64,000 nucleotides of DNA. It comes from Patiriisocius sp047731265 (lineage in GTDB: Bacteria > Bacteroidota > Bacteroidia > Flavobacteriales > Flavobacteriaceae). Below are positions 19,253 to 28,532 of this stretch, one piece after another. The notes under the pieces were generated by a model, which was not told where the DNA came from, ran no database searches, and saw only the letters and a program-made list of their open reading frames with translations. Position 1 is the stretch's first letter, and the number at the start of each line of letters is the position of its first letter. Both the position numbers and the translations under genes were made by a program. Location of the stretch: the NCBI RefSeq assembly GCF_047731265.1, contig NZ_CP159835.1, forward strand, positions 2,356,001-2,420,000, read 5' to 3'.

Positions 19253-20110
19253 TTATTCTTGTAATATTAACTTTTCAATTTTTGTATTATCCTTTCTATT
19301 TTGAACGTGTTTTGAATTTTCAAGTAAAAGAGTGTTTTTCAAAGAAGGGAAAATTTTGTTTGCTCGTTTCATCATTTTTACTCCTGGAAATATAATATCA
19401 TTTTTTGCGACAATCAAAGTGATTGGAGTTTTAATAGATAGTGCTTCTTCTTTTTTAACGATAGGAATAGGGCTGAAATCCATATCAAAATATAAAAATA
19501 CCTTTGATAAATAATTAAGTGCAAATTCATCTTTTTCAGAAAAGAGAGTCTCCAAGAATTTCTCAATATATTTAGTTTTTTGTGTTCTTATGTATTGTTT
19601 CATAGGAATAAATATTTTAAACAACGCAATCAATGGGTTTCCATTTACTATAAATGCAGGAGCAGATAAAAACACCTCTTTGATATTACTTTCATTCTGA
19701 ATCAAAGTTTTAAGAATTATTAACCCACCGAATGAGAAACCAGCCATAGTTACATTTTTCAATTCTAATTTATTTATTAACTCGTTTATCCATAAACCAT
19801 AGCTATTGTCTTTCATATTCAATCTGGTTTCTGCGCTTTTATTCGGTTGCGCTAAAACATCTATAGCAAATACTTGAAATTTTTCAGAAAGAGTAGGGTA
19901 CGTCTCTAAAGCAATCGGAGCACACCCATTTGACCCGTGGACTATTATTAATGGGGGTTTTGTAGAGTCTCCAGTTATAATAATGTTGGTTTTTCCAAAA
20001 TCAGTATCAATTATTCTGTATGTATACTCTATTCCTAATTCTTTTAATTTTTGATTATAAAGATTTAATATTTCATTTTTTCCAAATTCTGATTTGTATA
20101 ATGATTGCAT
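19253..20110 (-). CDS. Alpha/beta-fold hydrolase
   Basis: The 285-residue protein has the oxyanion-loop motif IVHGSNG (about residue 57), the nucleophile elbow AGFSFGGL (Ser at about 123), a late Asp in VAKNDIIFPG (about 240) and the catalytic His in NSKHVQN (about 268). There is no signal peptide, so it is cytoplasmic. The substrate is unknown. It is divergent from a TetR-type regulator across a 54-bp region with two operator-like repeats, so the regulator very likely controls it. Confidence 0.87.
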   Translation of the reverse strand: MQSLYKSEFGKNEILNLYNQKLKELGIEYTYRIIDTDFGKTNIIITGDSTKPPLIIVHGSNGCAPIALETYPTLSEKFQVFAIDVLAQPNKSAETRLNMKDNSYGLWINELINKLELKNVTMAGFSFGGLIILKTLIQNESNIKEVFLSAPAFIVNGNPLIALFKIFIPMKQYIRTQKTKYIEKFLETLFSEKDEFALNYLSKVFLYFDMDFSPIPIVKKEEALSIKTPITLIVAKNDIIFPGVKMMKRANKIFPSLKNTLLLENSKHVQNRKDNTKIEKLILQE

Positions 20111-20118
20111 TTTGTAAT

Positions 20119-20166
20119 TTTAGGACAAATTTACTAATAATATTTATTTAGGACAAGTTTACTAAT
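20119..20166. promoter_or_regulatory. Twin operator between hydrolase and tetR
   Basis: TTTAGGACAAATTTACTAAT (20119-20138) is repeated with a single change at 20147-20166, a period of 28 bp. The second copy runs into the TetR start codon and the first lies within the hydrolase leader. Two direct near-identical 20-bp sites in a 54-bp divergent spacer are a good candidate binding site for the adjacent TetR protein. Confidence 0.65.
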
Positions 20167-20794
20167 GAGTAAAAAGAAAAAATTGATTTTAGAAGCAGCA
20201 AAAATTCTTTTTAATGAAAGAGGTTATAGTCAAGTAACTATAAGAATGATTGCTTTAGAACTGAATATGAGTTCAGGAAATCTAAACTATCATTTTAAAA
20301 AGCGAGAGGATATTTTTGAAACTTTGTATTTTGAAATGGTTTCAGAATTTGATGAGAGAATAAAAGGTTTGCCCAATACTGACGTGTCAATAGCCCAAAT
20401 TAGAATCGATGTTGAGCAAAGTATGAGAAGAATGATTGATTATAAATATTTTTGGACAGATTTATATAATCTTTTAGCCGTTAGTGATATAGTAAAAAAA
20501 CATTTTCAAGAAGTTTATAAACACAGGATAGATGGTTGTTTGTTTTTGTTCGAAAAAATGAAAACTCAAAATTTAATGACTAATTCTTCTTTTAAGTTTG
20601 AATATGATTTTTTGGCAGAAAGGATGATTAATTATGGGAATACTTGGCTATATTCAACTGGACTTTATTCAAGTAGTTTGGAGCAAAAATCGATAGATTA
20701 CCAAGTAAATACACTTTTGAGTATGTTGTATCCATTTCTTGCTCCTAAAGGTCAAAATGAATTTAAAAATTTATTACCCGAGTTTTTTGGTTAA
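20165..20794 (+). CDS. TetR/AcrR family transcriptional regulator
   Basis: The 209-residue regulator has an N-terminal helix-turn-helix (residues 5-50: ILEAAKILFNERGYSQVTIR, then ELNMSSGNLNYHFKKREDIF), followed by an all-helical ligand-binding domain related to Bacteroidota TetR proteins. It probably represses the divergent alpha/beta hydrolase and itself through the twin 20-bp sites. Its stop codon borders the GTGTTACAAC end of the cassette. Confidence 0.9.
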   Translation: MSKKKKLILEAAKILFNERGYSQVTIRMIALELNMSSGNLNYHFKKREDIFETLYFEMVSEFDERIKGLPNTDVSIAQIRIDVEQSMRRMIDYKYFWTDLYNLLAVSDIVKKHFQEVYKHRIDGCLFLFEKMKTQNLMTNSSFKFEYDFLAERMINYGNTWLYSTGLYSSSLEQKSIDYQVNTLLSMLYPFLAPKGQNEFKNLLPEFFG

Positions 20795-20903
20795 TGTGTT
20801 ACAACTTGCCAATAAAAGTAGAAGATTACGGTTGCGAATCGTACCTGAAGCTAAAAATCAAGAGATTATTAAAAGTGTTTTGACTACTGAGGAGCAGACA
20901 GCA

Positions 20904-21503
20904 ATGAGTCCAGATGAGATTATTGCAAGACTTCAAGAAGGGAATCACAATTTTGTGACTAATAGTTTAACAAAAAGAGATCATTCTGAGCAACGACGTT
21001 TATCAACGATAGGTCAATATCCCAAGGCACTTGTCTTGTCTTGTTCAGATAGTAGGGTTCCAGTTGAAGATGTTTTCGATTTAGGAATTGGAGATATTTT
21101 TGTAGCACGTGTTGCTGGGAATATAGAAGATAGAGCCATTGTAGGGTCTATGGAGTTTGCAACCGCCCTTGCAGGATCTAAAGTAGTAATTGTGATGGGG
21201 CATACAGCTTGCGGTGCAGTTAAGCACGCCATAGAGGTCACTGACGCGGCTGCAATGGATATGAATGCCTTCGATGCTTTACTAAAAGAAATTCATCCAG
21301 TAGTAAAAGCAACACCCTCTAAAGGTGAAATCACATCAAAAAATATAGATTTTACAAATCGGGTGATTGAAAATAATGTTTTACAAATTGTGGAAGATAT
21401 AAAAACAAGGTCTCCTATAATGGCGTCGCTCGTCAATGAAATTAAAATTAAAATCATAGCTGCTATTTATGATATGGAAACACGCCGCGTTAAGTTTTTG
21501 TAA
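20904..21503 (+). CDS. Beta-class carbonic anhydrase, probably 5'-truncated
   Basis: Beta carbonic anhydrase hydrates CO2 to bicarbonate with a zinc ion. Zinc ligands are readable: Cys in SCSDSRVP (with the Asp-Arg dyad) and His/Cys in GHTACGAVKHA. The domain itself is complete. The frame is open upstream to 20739, but that part includes sequence overlapping tetR. The residues just before the domain (PEAKNQEIIKSVLTTEEQ) resemble the linker of exported flavobacterial carbonic anhydrases, yet no signal peptide is joined to it. ATG 20904 is the first plausible remaining start. Location would thus be cytoplasmic, if it is expressed. Confidence 0.75.
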   Translation: MSPDEIIARLQEGNHNFVTNSLTKRDHSEQRRLSTIGQYPKALVLSCSDSRVPVEDVFDLGIGDIFVARVAGNIEDRAIVGSMEFATALAGSKVVIVMGHTACGAVKHAIEVTDAAAMDMNAFDALLKEIHPVVKATPSKGEITSKNIDFTNRVIENNVLQIVEDIKTRSPIMASLVNEIKIKIIAAIYDMETRRVKFL

Positions 21504-21564
21504 AAATATAGAGTGTATTTCAAAATGATCTTCATAAATGTGGGTATCATTTTTTTTGTTCTGT

Positions 21565-21572
21565 TATTTTTG
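21565..21572 (+). promoter_or_regulatory. TAnnTTTG element of menC
   Basis: TATTTTTG matches the Bacteroidota -7 consensus and ends 6 nt before the ATG at 21579, supporting that start rather than 21513 and implying a nearly leaderless transcript. Confidence 0.5.
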
Positions 21573-21578
21573 TATTTA

Positions 21579-22610
21579 ATGAAAGCAGCCTTCCAAAAAC
21601 ATACTTTGCAATTTAAACATCCAAGCGGAACTTCCCGGGGCATTCTCAAAACCAAGGATACTTATTTCTTGATTATTGAAAGCGACGGTAAAAAAGGCAT
21701 AGGAGAATGCGGCGTCTTTGCAGGGCTTAGTATAGATCCGATGCCTGCATACGAATCCAGACTGCAATGGGTGTGTGACAATGTCCATTTAGGGAAAGAA
21801 CAATTGGTAGCGCAACTCGTTGAATTCCCGTCTATACAAATAGGAGTCGAGATTGCTTTTGCTTCTTTAGCATCAACAAATCCTTTTGAAATTTTTTCTT
21901 CAGAATTTTTAAGTGGTGCGCCTATTTCAATTAATGGTTTGGTTTGGATGGGTGACCAAGCTTTTATGAAAAAGCAAATAGCTGAAAAGTTGAAAAGTGG
22001 TTTCAGTTGTATAAAAATGAAAATAGGAGCCATAGATTTTACTGCTGAAATTGACTTGTTAAAATCTATAAGAAAAGAGTTTTCAGCTTCTGAAATAGAG
22101 TTAAGAGTAGACGCTAATGGAGCATTTAAACCTGAAGGCGCCTTAGAAAAATTGAAAGCACTTTCAGATTTGGACTTGCATTCCATCGAGCAACCCATAA
22201 AACAAGGGCAGTGGGAGCAGATGGCTTCACTTTGTGAACACACTCCTTTAGACATTGCCTTGGATGAAGAATTAATTGGTGTTTTTTCAGCTGAAAAACA
22301 AGAACAACTTTTAGAAACAATCCGTCCTCAATATATTATTTTAAAACCTACACTTATAGGAGGTTTTGCCGCAAGTGATGCTTGGATCAAAACTTCGGAA
22401 GAAAAAAATATTGCTTGGTGGATCACTTCTGCACTAGAAAGTAATGTAGGATTAAACGCCATTTCGCAGTATACTTTTATAAAAAATAGTAAATTGCTAC
22501 AAGGATTAGGAACAGGCAATTTGTATACAAATAATATTGAATCACCCCTAGAAGTTATTAATGGTACACTGCGATATAACCCTAATAATACTTGGAATTT
22601 TAATTGGTAA
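21579..22610 (+). CDS. menC: o-succinylbenzoate synthase (enolase superfamily)
   Basis: MenC dehydrates SHCHC to o-succinylbenzoate in menaquinone synthesis. The enolase-superfamily active site is visible: KxK in CIKMKIG (about residue 147), metal ligands in RVDANGA (about 178), SIEQPI (about 205) and LDEEL (about 229), and a late Lys in YIILKPTLIGG. The start at 21579 (MKAAFQKHTLQF, 343 residues) fits the family; the longer frame from 21513 would add an unlikely hydrophobic leader. Six bases separate it from the CPBP gene. Confidence 0.88.
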   Translation: MKAAFQKHTLQFKHPSGTSRGILKTKDTYFLIIESDGKKGIGECGVFAGLSIDPMPAYESRLQWVCDNVHLGKEQLVAQLVEFPSIQIGVEIAFASLASTNPFEIFSSEFLSGAPISINGLVWMGDQAFMKKQIAEKLKSGFSCIKMKIGAIDFTAEIDLLKSIRKEFSASEIELRVDANGAFKPEGALEKLKALSDLDLHSIEQPIKQGQWEQMASLCEHTPLDIALDEELIGVFSAEKQEQLLETIRPQYIILKPTLIGGFAASDAWIKTSEEKNIAWWITSALESNVGLNAISQYTFIKNSKLLQGLGTGNLYTNNIESPLEVINGTLRYNPNNTWNFNW

Positions 22611-22616
22611 AATACG

Positions 22617-23576
22617 ATGAATTACATACAACAAGCATACAAAGGTAAAATAGACTCTTGGATGTTTATACTAACATTTATACTCGTTGCGGGTATTTTT
22701 ATTTTCAACCTTATTTTCTTTCTATTTTTTGGAGATACCATTGAAGTGGCAGAAGAACAGCGCAAGTTGTTAGAAATGATTCCGAGCAAAAACTTTTGGC
22801 TTGCGGTTAATTTACTACCCTTCGCTTTTTTACTGGGGCTCTTATTTTTTTTAGTAAAATTAATGCACCAGCGCAGTTTAGTATCCCTTACAACTTCTCG
22901 AAAAAAAATAGATTGGAGTAGGGCATTTTTTTCATTTGCACTTATTTTTATTATTACGATAGGCACGTTTGGAGTTTCTTATTATGTAGATCCTTCAGAA
23001 GTAGTGTGGCAATTTGATCCTTTAAGATTTTCAATATTACTAATTATAAGCCTGTTGCTTTTCCCATTACAAATTGGTTTAGAAGAGTATTTGTTTAGAG
23101 GATATATGATGCAGCATTTAGGTGTTATTGTAAAAAATAGATGGCTTCCTTTAATAGTAACTTCCGTCTTATTTGGTGTTTTCCATAGTGCCAATCCAGA
23201 AGTTGCAGAAATGGGTCTTATTGTAATGATTTTTTATATAGGCACGGGTTTGTTATTAGGAATAATGACCTTAATGGATGAGGGTCTTGAATTAGCATTA
23301 GGTTTTCATTTTGGGAATAATTTATTAGCGGCAATATTAGTTACCTCAGACTGGTCTGCATTGCAAACAGATGCGCTCTTTAAGTTTACGGCAGAAGAAG
23401 CAACTAACAGTGTGGGCGATATTATTCTCCCAGTATTAATTTTGTATCCAATCATTCTTCTCATTTTGGCAAAAAAGTATAAATGGGAAAACTGGAAAGA
23501 AAAATTAACAGGTACAATAATAGCGCCAATAACCGTGACTCCAGAAGAGGAAGAAGGTTTGCTGGAATTAGATTAA
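22617..23576 (+). CDS. CPBP family intramembrane metalloprotease
   Basis: This 319-residue multi-span membrane protein belongs to the CAAX-protease/bacteriocin-processing (Abi) family. The three conserved motifs are present: EEYLFRG (about residue 160), FGVFHSANP (about 192) and FHFGNNLL (about 235). There are about eight hydrophobic helices. The biological substrate is unknown. It is between menC and menE and probably co-transcribed with them. Confidence 0.88.
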   Translation: MNYIQQAYKGKIDSWMFILTFILVAGIFIFNLIFFLFFGDTIEVAEEQRKLLEMIPSKNFWLAVNLLPFAFLLGLLFFLVKLMHQRSLVSLTTSRKKIDWSRAFFSFALIFIITIGTFGVSYYVDPSEVVWQFDPLRFSILLIISLLLFPLQIGLEEYLFRGYMMQHLGVIVKNRWLPLIVTSVLFGVFHSANPEVAEMGLIVMIFYIGTGLLLGIMTLMDEGLELALGFHFGNNLLAAILVTSDWSALQTDALFKFTAEEATNSVGDIILPVLILYPIILLILAKKYKWENWKEKLTGTIIAPITVTPEEEEGLLELD

Positions 23577-23650
23577 AACAATAATTAACCATCCCCAAAG
23601 TATTGTTTTCAATCTGCGCAACCAACCATAAATAACTACTAATAAATACT

Positions 23651-24727
23651 TTGGAATTCAATCAGCAGTTACATTCAGCGTTTAAGTTCAATAATATCTC
23701 TTTTGATAATGTTGAAGATCTTATTTCTTTTGCGCAGCGATTGCGAGAAGATGGCGCTCCGCATGAGCGTGATATTGCTAAGTTTATTCTTAAATGGTTT
23801 TCTAGCAAAGATTATATTAAAGTAAAAACATCAGGCTCTACCGGCAAACCTAAAAAAATTCGACTCAAAAAAGAGTATATGATAAACAGTGCACGGGCCA
23901 CTGGAGTTTACTTTAAAATGGGTGCTAATAATACTGCTCTGTTGTGCCTGCCTCCTAAGTTTATTGCAGGCAAGATGATGCTCATTCGTGCACTTACTAT
24001 GGGTTGGGATTTACATGTCGTTGCTCCAGAAAAAGATGCAATAACACAATATGATAATTTGTATGACTTTGCGGCAATGGTTCCCTATCAAGTGTTTCAT
24101 TCTATAAAATCTATTGATAAGATCAAGAAATTAATCATTGGAGGAGGCGAAGTAGGTTCAGAATTAGAAGAAGCTTTACAGGATAAAAACACTGAAGCTT
24201 TTGCTACCTACGGAATGACCGAAACCATTACTCACATTGCAGTTCGTAGAATCAATGGACCTGGAAGAACGGCGACATATCATGCTTTGCCAGATGTGCA
24301 TTTTGAGACAGATAAACGTGGTTGTTTGGTCATTGACGCAGTGAATATTACCGAAGAAAAAATTATAACCAACGACTTAGTGCGTTTAAACACACACACT
24401 TCTTTTGATTGGCTAGGAAGGGTTGACAATGTTATAAATAGTGGTGGGATTAAAATATACCCAGAACAAGTGGAGCGAAAATTAGCTTCAGGTATCAAAG
24501 TGCCTTATGTCATTATTTCAGAAAAAGATGATGCTTTGGGAGAACGTTTGGTGCTGGTTTTGAATATAGGTGATCAAGAAAAAGTTACTAATTATTCAGC
24601 TCTTTTTAAGACATTGGAGCCTTTTGAAAGACCCAAAAAGGTATATACACTCTCAAAATTCCCTAAGACTAAAACCGGGAAAATAAAGCGGGGAGAAATT
24701 AAGATAATTCTCCGCAGTTATTCCTAA
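23651..24727 (+). CDS. menE: o-succinylbenzoate-CoA ligase-like AMP-binding enzyme
   Basis: This acyl-adenylate-forming enzyme, in a men context, most likely activates o-succinylbenzoate with CoA. Motifs: VKTSGSTGKPKKIRL (ATP loop, about residue 58), YGMTETITHIA (about 184), LGRVDNVINSGGIKIYPEQV (about 258) and the catalytic Lys in KTKTGKIKR near the end. At 358 residues it is shorter than E. coli MenE (~450), as is usual in Flavobacteria. The start is TTG at 23651; no ATG lies nearby and the N-terminal residues agree with relatives. Confidence 0.85.
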   Translation: MEFNQQLHSAFKFNNISFDNVEDLISFAQRLREDGAPHERDIAKFILKWFSSKDYIKVKTSGSTGKPKKIRLKKEYMINSARATGVYFKMGANNTALLCLPPKFIAGKMMLIRALTMGWDLHVVAPEKDAITQYDNLYDFAAMVPYQVFHSIKSIDKIKKLIIGGGEVGSELEEALQDKNTEAFATYGMTETITHIAVRRINGPGRTATYHALPDVHFETDKRGCLVIDAVNITEEKIITNDLVRLNTHTSFDWLGRVDNVINSGGIKIYPEQVERKLASGIKVPYVIISEKDDALGERLVLVLNIGDQEKVTNYSALFKTLEPFERPKKVYTLSKFPKTKTGKIKRGEIKIILRSYS

Positions 24728-24750
24728 AATTTTTATAACCTGTTTGTAAT

Positions 24751-24766
24751 ATTGAGTTTACTCAAT
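24751..24766. repeat. Short palindrome before the VIT gene
   Basis: ATTGAGT-TT-ACTCAAT is a perfect 7-bp inverted repeat 86 bp before the next start. It could be an operator or weak terminator for menE; there is no T-tail. Confidence 0.3.
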
Positions 24767-24851
24767 AAGAAAGCCTGTTCCCTCATTCTTCATTTTTAAA
24801 TGGCATAGCACGAAGTAGTTTTACAGTATAAATCTTTAAAACCACAACGTT

Positions 24852-27800
24852 ATGAAAACTACACTACACATTATTATTGCCTTTTTAGTAGCAGCTACTT
24901 GCATTGCCCAGAAGGTTCCTCTAATAAAAGTTGGCGAAAAGCAATTGGGTATTACAAAACTTGATGTAAGCATCGAGGTGGTTGGCACAATTGCTACCAC
25001 AACCTATGATATGTATTTCTACAATCCTACTGCTTCAATTTTAGAAGGAGAACTTTTGTTTCCTTTAGGGGAAAACCAATCTATTTCTAGATTTGCGCTA
25101 GCGGTCAATGGGGATTTAAGAGAAGCTGTTGTTGTTGAAAAAGAGCAAGGTCGTATTGCTTTTGAGGCGGTCGTAAGACGTCGTGTGGATCCTGCGCTTT
25201 TAGAAAAAGGAACCGGAAACACTTATCGTGCACGTATTTATCCAATCCCAGTTAAGGGCTACAAAAGAGTGGTGCTTGCATACCAGGAAACACTTCAAAT
25301 TACAGATGGATCACATCAAGTTAAAATTCCATTCGATTTTGAAAATAGGATGGAACGTTTTTCTATGGATATAAACCTTATTGGACAACAAAAAGAGCCT
25401 AGTATCCTTTCAGGAAGAAATAAAAGAAATGAAATGGTGAAGACTGAAACAGGATATCAGTATAATGTAAAAGTGCAAAATGTAATCTTAGTAGATGATT
25501 TTCTATTAGAGATACCAATAGATGAAGGACACAAAATACTTCGCAATAATGATTATTTATATGCGTATACTGCCTTAAAAAAGAAGGAAGTAGCGAGAGA
25601 GAAGAATACTAATGTAACCCTCTATTGGGATGTGTCTTATTCTATGAAAGACCGCGATATGATCAAGGAAATAACATATTTAAATTCCTATTTTGACAAA
25701 CTGCAAAATGCGAAAGTAGTGGTTGTTACTTTTAGCAATGTAAAAATGAAGCGTCAAAAATTTAGAGTGCGAAATGGAACCTGTGATGCACTCTATGATT
25801 ATTTAAAAGAACAAGTTTATGACGGTGCGACTTCGTTTGAAAATTTATTCAATAACATAAATGATAATGAAGATGTCTTATTATTTACTGATGGAATGCC
25901 CACTTTAAGTGAATTTCCTTCAACCATCAAAGGAAATGTATTTGTAGTAAATAGCATTCAGAAAGCAAACCATTCGAAGAACAAACAATTGAGTGAAACG
26001 TCGGCGGGTAATTATATTAACCTTCAGAATCTAAGCATTTCTGAAGCTGTTGGAAAAACATTTTTTGTGCCTTATAAATACTTAGGATATCTAAGTTTAT
26101 CAAAAAACCTTGAGGCATATCCACCAGCTAACACCTTAGTTTTTAATGACTTTTCATTTGCCGCAAGAGGAGTAAAGGCGGGTAAGGAAATCATACTGAA
26201 TTTTGGTTATGGTCAAAAAGTGACAGATCAGGTTGCGATTATAGTTCCTCAATCCAATATCAATACGAATACAATTGCTGCATTATGGGCATCAAAAAAA
26301 GTGGATGAATTAGAAAAAGAAAGCAATAAAAACAGGGGTGAAATTGTAAAAGTTGGAATGGATTATAATCTAATTACCAACCATACATCGCTCCTTGTTC
26401 TTGAAACAGTTCAGGATTACCTTGCTTATAATATTTCTCCTCCAGCAGCATTGTTAAAAGAGTATAACCACTTAAAAAACCAATTGGGAAAAAGAAATAA
26501 AAGTACTCGTATTTCTAGCAAAGACGATAGAAAAGAAATTGGATCGACTCCTGCCTCACCTGATGTTGTGGCAATAGAAGAAGAAAATATAGAAAGAGCC
26601 AAAAGTGCTCCTACGGGGAGTCAGGTTACTGTTAATGGAACCGTTACAGATAATAGTGGCTTGGCTTTGCCTGGAGTAAATATTATCGTTAGAGGTACAA
26701 CAAATGGGACACAATCTGATTTTGATGGAAATTATAGCATTAATGCTTCTACAGGTCAAGATTTAGTGTATCGTTATGTAGGTTTTGACACGCTAGAAAC
26801 TACGGTGCATGGAAGTAGTTCTATAAATATATCAATGCAAGAAGGTGAAAGACTGGAGTCTGTCGTAATTACTGGGTATGGAGGTGTTACTAGAGAAAGA
26901 AAATCTATTGGATATGCGGTTACAACCCTTGAAGAAGAGCATTTCTCAAATGCTCCTGAAAATGATGTAGTAAGATCGCTCAATGGAAAAGTAGCTGGAG
27001 TACAAATTACTGGAAACAGTGGAGCTACGGGTTCTGGGACAAATTTCATCATCCGGGGTCAAAGCACAATTAACGGTAATAACCAGCCTTTGTTTATTGT
27101 TGATGGTGTTCCTTTTGATAATGGAACTAATTCGAAAACTGGTTTTGCCGGAGGGAATACAACTACTAGCAATAGATCCATAGATATTGATCCTAATAAT
27201 ATACAAGAAATAAAGGTGCTAAAGGGTTTAAGTGCCGCTGTTTTATATGGCTCTCAAGGTAGAAATGGAGTGGTGTTAATTACCACAAAAAATGAAGGAG
27301 GAGGCGTTGAATATGGTAGAAATTATTCAGCTAAAATGGCTATTGAAATTGCAGAAAAACAAGAACAAAGAAAAAAGCTATCTAAAGAAAAAACATGGAG
27401 CGAAAAGACTTGGACTACGGCATATTTGTCCAAATTAAATGAAGTTACTACAGGAGATTTATATGAATTTTATCTGAGTCAACGTGATGCATTTATTGGG
27501 CAGCCGGCTTATTTTGTAGATGTGTACGACTTTATGAAAGATAAAGACGCTGTTTTGGCTAATCGAATACTCTCTAATATTGCTGAAATAGATATTGACA
27601 ACTATGAATTACTAAAAGTTTTGGCCTATAAGTATGAGGAGCAAAACGATTATACCAAGGCAGTTTTTGTGTACCGTCAAGTATTAAAACTTCGTTCTGA
27701 AGACACACAGTCATACCGCGATCTTGCCTTGGCTTTGCAAGAAATAGGAGAAACAAATGAAGCATATATGCTTTTGGATAAAGTGGCTAGTGGCGAATTG

Positions 27801-28292
27801 ACTGAAGGAAGCCAGAGGAGAGTTTTTGAAGGGATACATAAAATAGCAGCTAACGAAATTGGAAACTTATTGGCAAAAGGAAAGGCAAACACAAATGACT
27901 CCAATAATAACTATAATGAAACAAAGATGGATTTTCGAGTGGTAATAGATTGGAACCATAACGATACAGATATAGACCTACACGTTATAGACCCTAATTT
28001 AGAGGAATGTTATTACTCACACGCAAAAACAATAATTGGCGGCAAAGTATCCACAGATATGACAGAAGGTTTTGGTCCAGAAGAGTTTACATTGCCTAAA
28101 ATGATCCCAGGTTCTTACTATTTAAAGGTGAATTATTTTGGAGACCGCCATCAAAAAATAGAAAACCCTACATTTTTGAAGCTTACTATATTCAAAAACT
28201 ATGGAAGTGAAAACGAATCTAAAGAAGTGAAGGTTATTCGTTTAAGCGGAGATGATGGGCTTCAGCTAATAGAGAGAGTTGCAGTGTTATAA
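24852..28292 (+). CDS. VIT/vWA protein fused to a TonB-receptor plug and DUF2135
   Basis: The 1146-residue exported protein has an unusual domain string. A signal peptide (ending TCIAQ) is followed by a VIT domain (about 25-150, with EGELLFPLGENQSISRFAL) and a vWA-like domain (about 255-400, MIDAS-like DVSYSMKD, then LLFTDGMP). A carboxypeptidase-regulatory-like beta domain follows (about 595-660). Next is a TonB-dependent-receptor plug (about 670-810, with FIIRGQSTINGNNQPLFIVD and VLKGLSAAVLYGS). TPR-like repeats (about 905-990) and a C-terminal DUF2135 domain (about 1025-1146, WNHNDTDIDLHVIDP) complete it. There is no beta-barrel, so it is not a transporter. Function is unknown. The location is probably the periplasm or cell surface. 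Confidence 0.85.
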   Translation: MKTTLHIIIAFLVAATCIAQKVPLIKVGEKQLGITKLDVSIEVVGTIATTTYDMYFYNPTASILEGELLFPLGENQSISRFALAVNGDLREAVVVEKEQGRIAFEAVVRRRVDPALLEKGTGNTYRARIYPIPVKGYKRVVLAYQETLQITDGSHQVKIPFDFENRMERFSMDINLIGQQKEPSILSGRNKRNEMVKTETGYQYNVKVQNVILVDDFLLEIPIDEGHKILRNNDYLYAYTALKKKEVAREKNTNVTLYWDVSYSMKDRDMIKEITYLNSYFDKLQNAKVVVVTFSNVKMKRQKFRVRNGTCDALYDYLKEQVYDGATSFENLFNNINDNEDVLLFTDGMPTLSEFPSTIKGNVFVVNSIQKANHSKNKQLSETSAGNYINLQNLSISEAVGKTFFVPYKYLGYLSLSKNLEAYPPANTLVFNDFSFAARGVKAGKEIILNFGYGQKVTDQVAIIVPQSNINTNTIAALWASKKVDELEKESNKNRGEIVKVGMDYNLITNHTSLLVLETVQDYLAYNISPPAALLKEYNHLKNQLGKRNKSTRISSKDDRKEIGSTPASPDVVAIEEENIERAKSAPTGSQVTVNGTVTDNSGLALPGVNIIVRGTTNGTQSDFDGNYSINASTGQDLVYRYVGFDTLETTVHGSSSINISMQEGERLESVVITGYGGVTRERKSIGYAVTTLEEEHFSNAPENDVVRSLNGKVAGVQITGNSGATGSGTNFIIRGQSTINGNNQPLFIVDGVPFDNGTNSKTGFAGGNTTTSNRSIDIDPNNIQEIKVLKGLSAAVLYGSQGRNGVVLITTKNEGGGVEYGRNYSAKMAIEIAEKQEQRKKLSKEKTWSEKTWTTAYLSKLNEVTTGDLYEFYLSQRDAFIGQPAYFVDVYDFMKDKDAVLANRILSNIAEIDIDNYELLKVLAYKYEEQNDYTKAVFVYRQVLKLRSEDTQSYRDLALALQEIGETNEAYMLLDKVASGELTEGSQRRVFEGIHKIAANEIGNLLAKGKANTNDSNNNYNETKMDFRVVIDWNHNDTDIDLHVIDPNLEECYYSHAKTIIGGKVSTDMTEGFGPEEFTLPKMIPGSYYLKVNYFGDRHQKIENPTFLKLTIFKNYGSENESKEVKVIRLSGDDGLQLIERVAVL

Positions 28293-28345
28293 ATAATCGC
28301 ATAGTAAAAGCGTTTCATTTTTATAGATTTAATTAATTTTCAACG

Positions 28346-28383
28346 GCTTCCGTGGTAAAATCCTTTATCGCGGGAGCTTTTTT
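28346..28383 (+). terminator. Rho-independent terminator after the VIT gene
   Basis: GCTTCCGTG (28346-28354) pairs with CGCGGGAGC (28369-28377) using two G-T pairs, with a 14-nt loop followed by TTTTTT. Confidence 0.8.
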
Positions 28384-28532
28384 GTCCAGATAATTTCGGC
28401 CGTTTATTTGTGCCATTTCAAAAAGGAAATAATAATGAAAATGTATTTGTTAAAATCTTAAATGCCGTTGCTTATAAATAAAATGTTCCCGATATTAGAG
28501 ACAGCATATTTTATGCTACAAAAAATTCAATT

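Larger units (their letters stand above)
19070..20805. mobile_element. Cassette-like insertion carrying an alpha/beta hydrolase and a TetR regulator
   Basis: The two divergent genes are enclosed by a 14-bp inverted repeat with one mismatch: GTTGTAACACGTTA at 19242-19255 and its counterpart at 20792-20805. Each copy begins at or next to the stop codon of the enclosed gene. To the left is a dispersed intergenic repeat (19085-19252) whose relatives occur at 55.1 and 55.9 kb. The unit separates an orphan signal peptide from a carbonic anhydrase remnant. There is no transposase or integrase inside. Confidence 0.45.
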
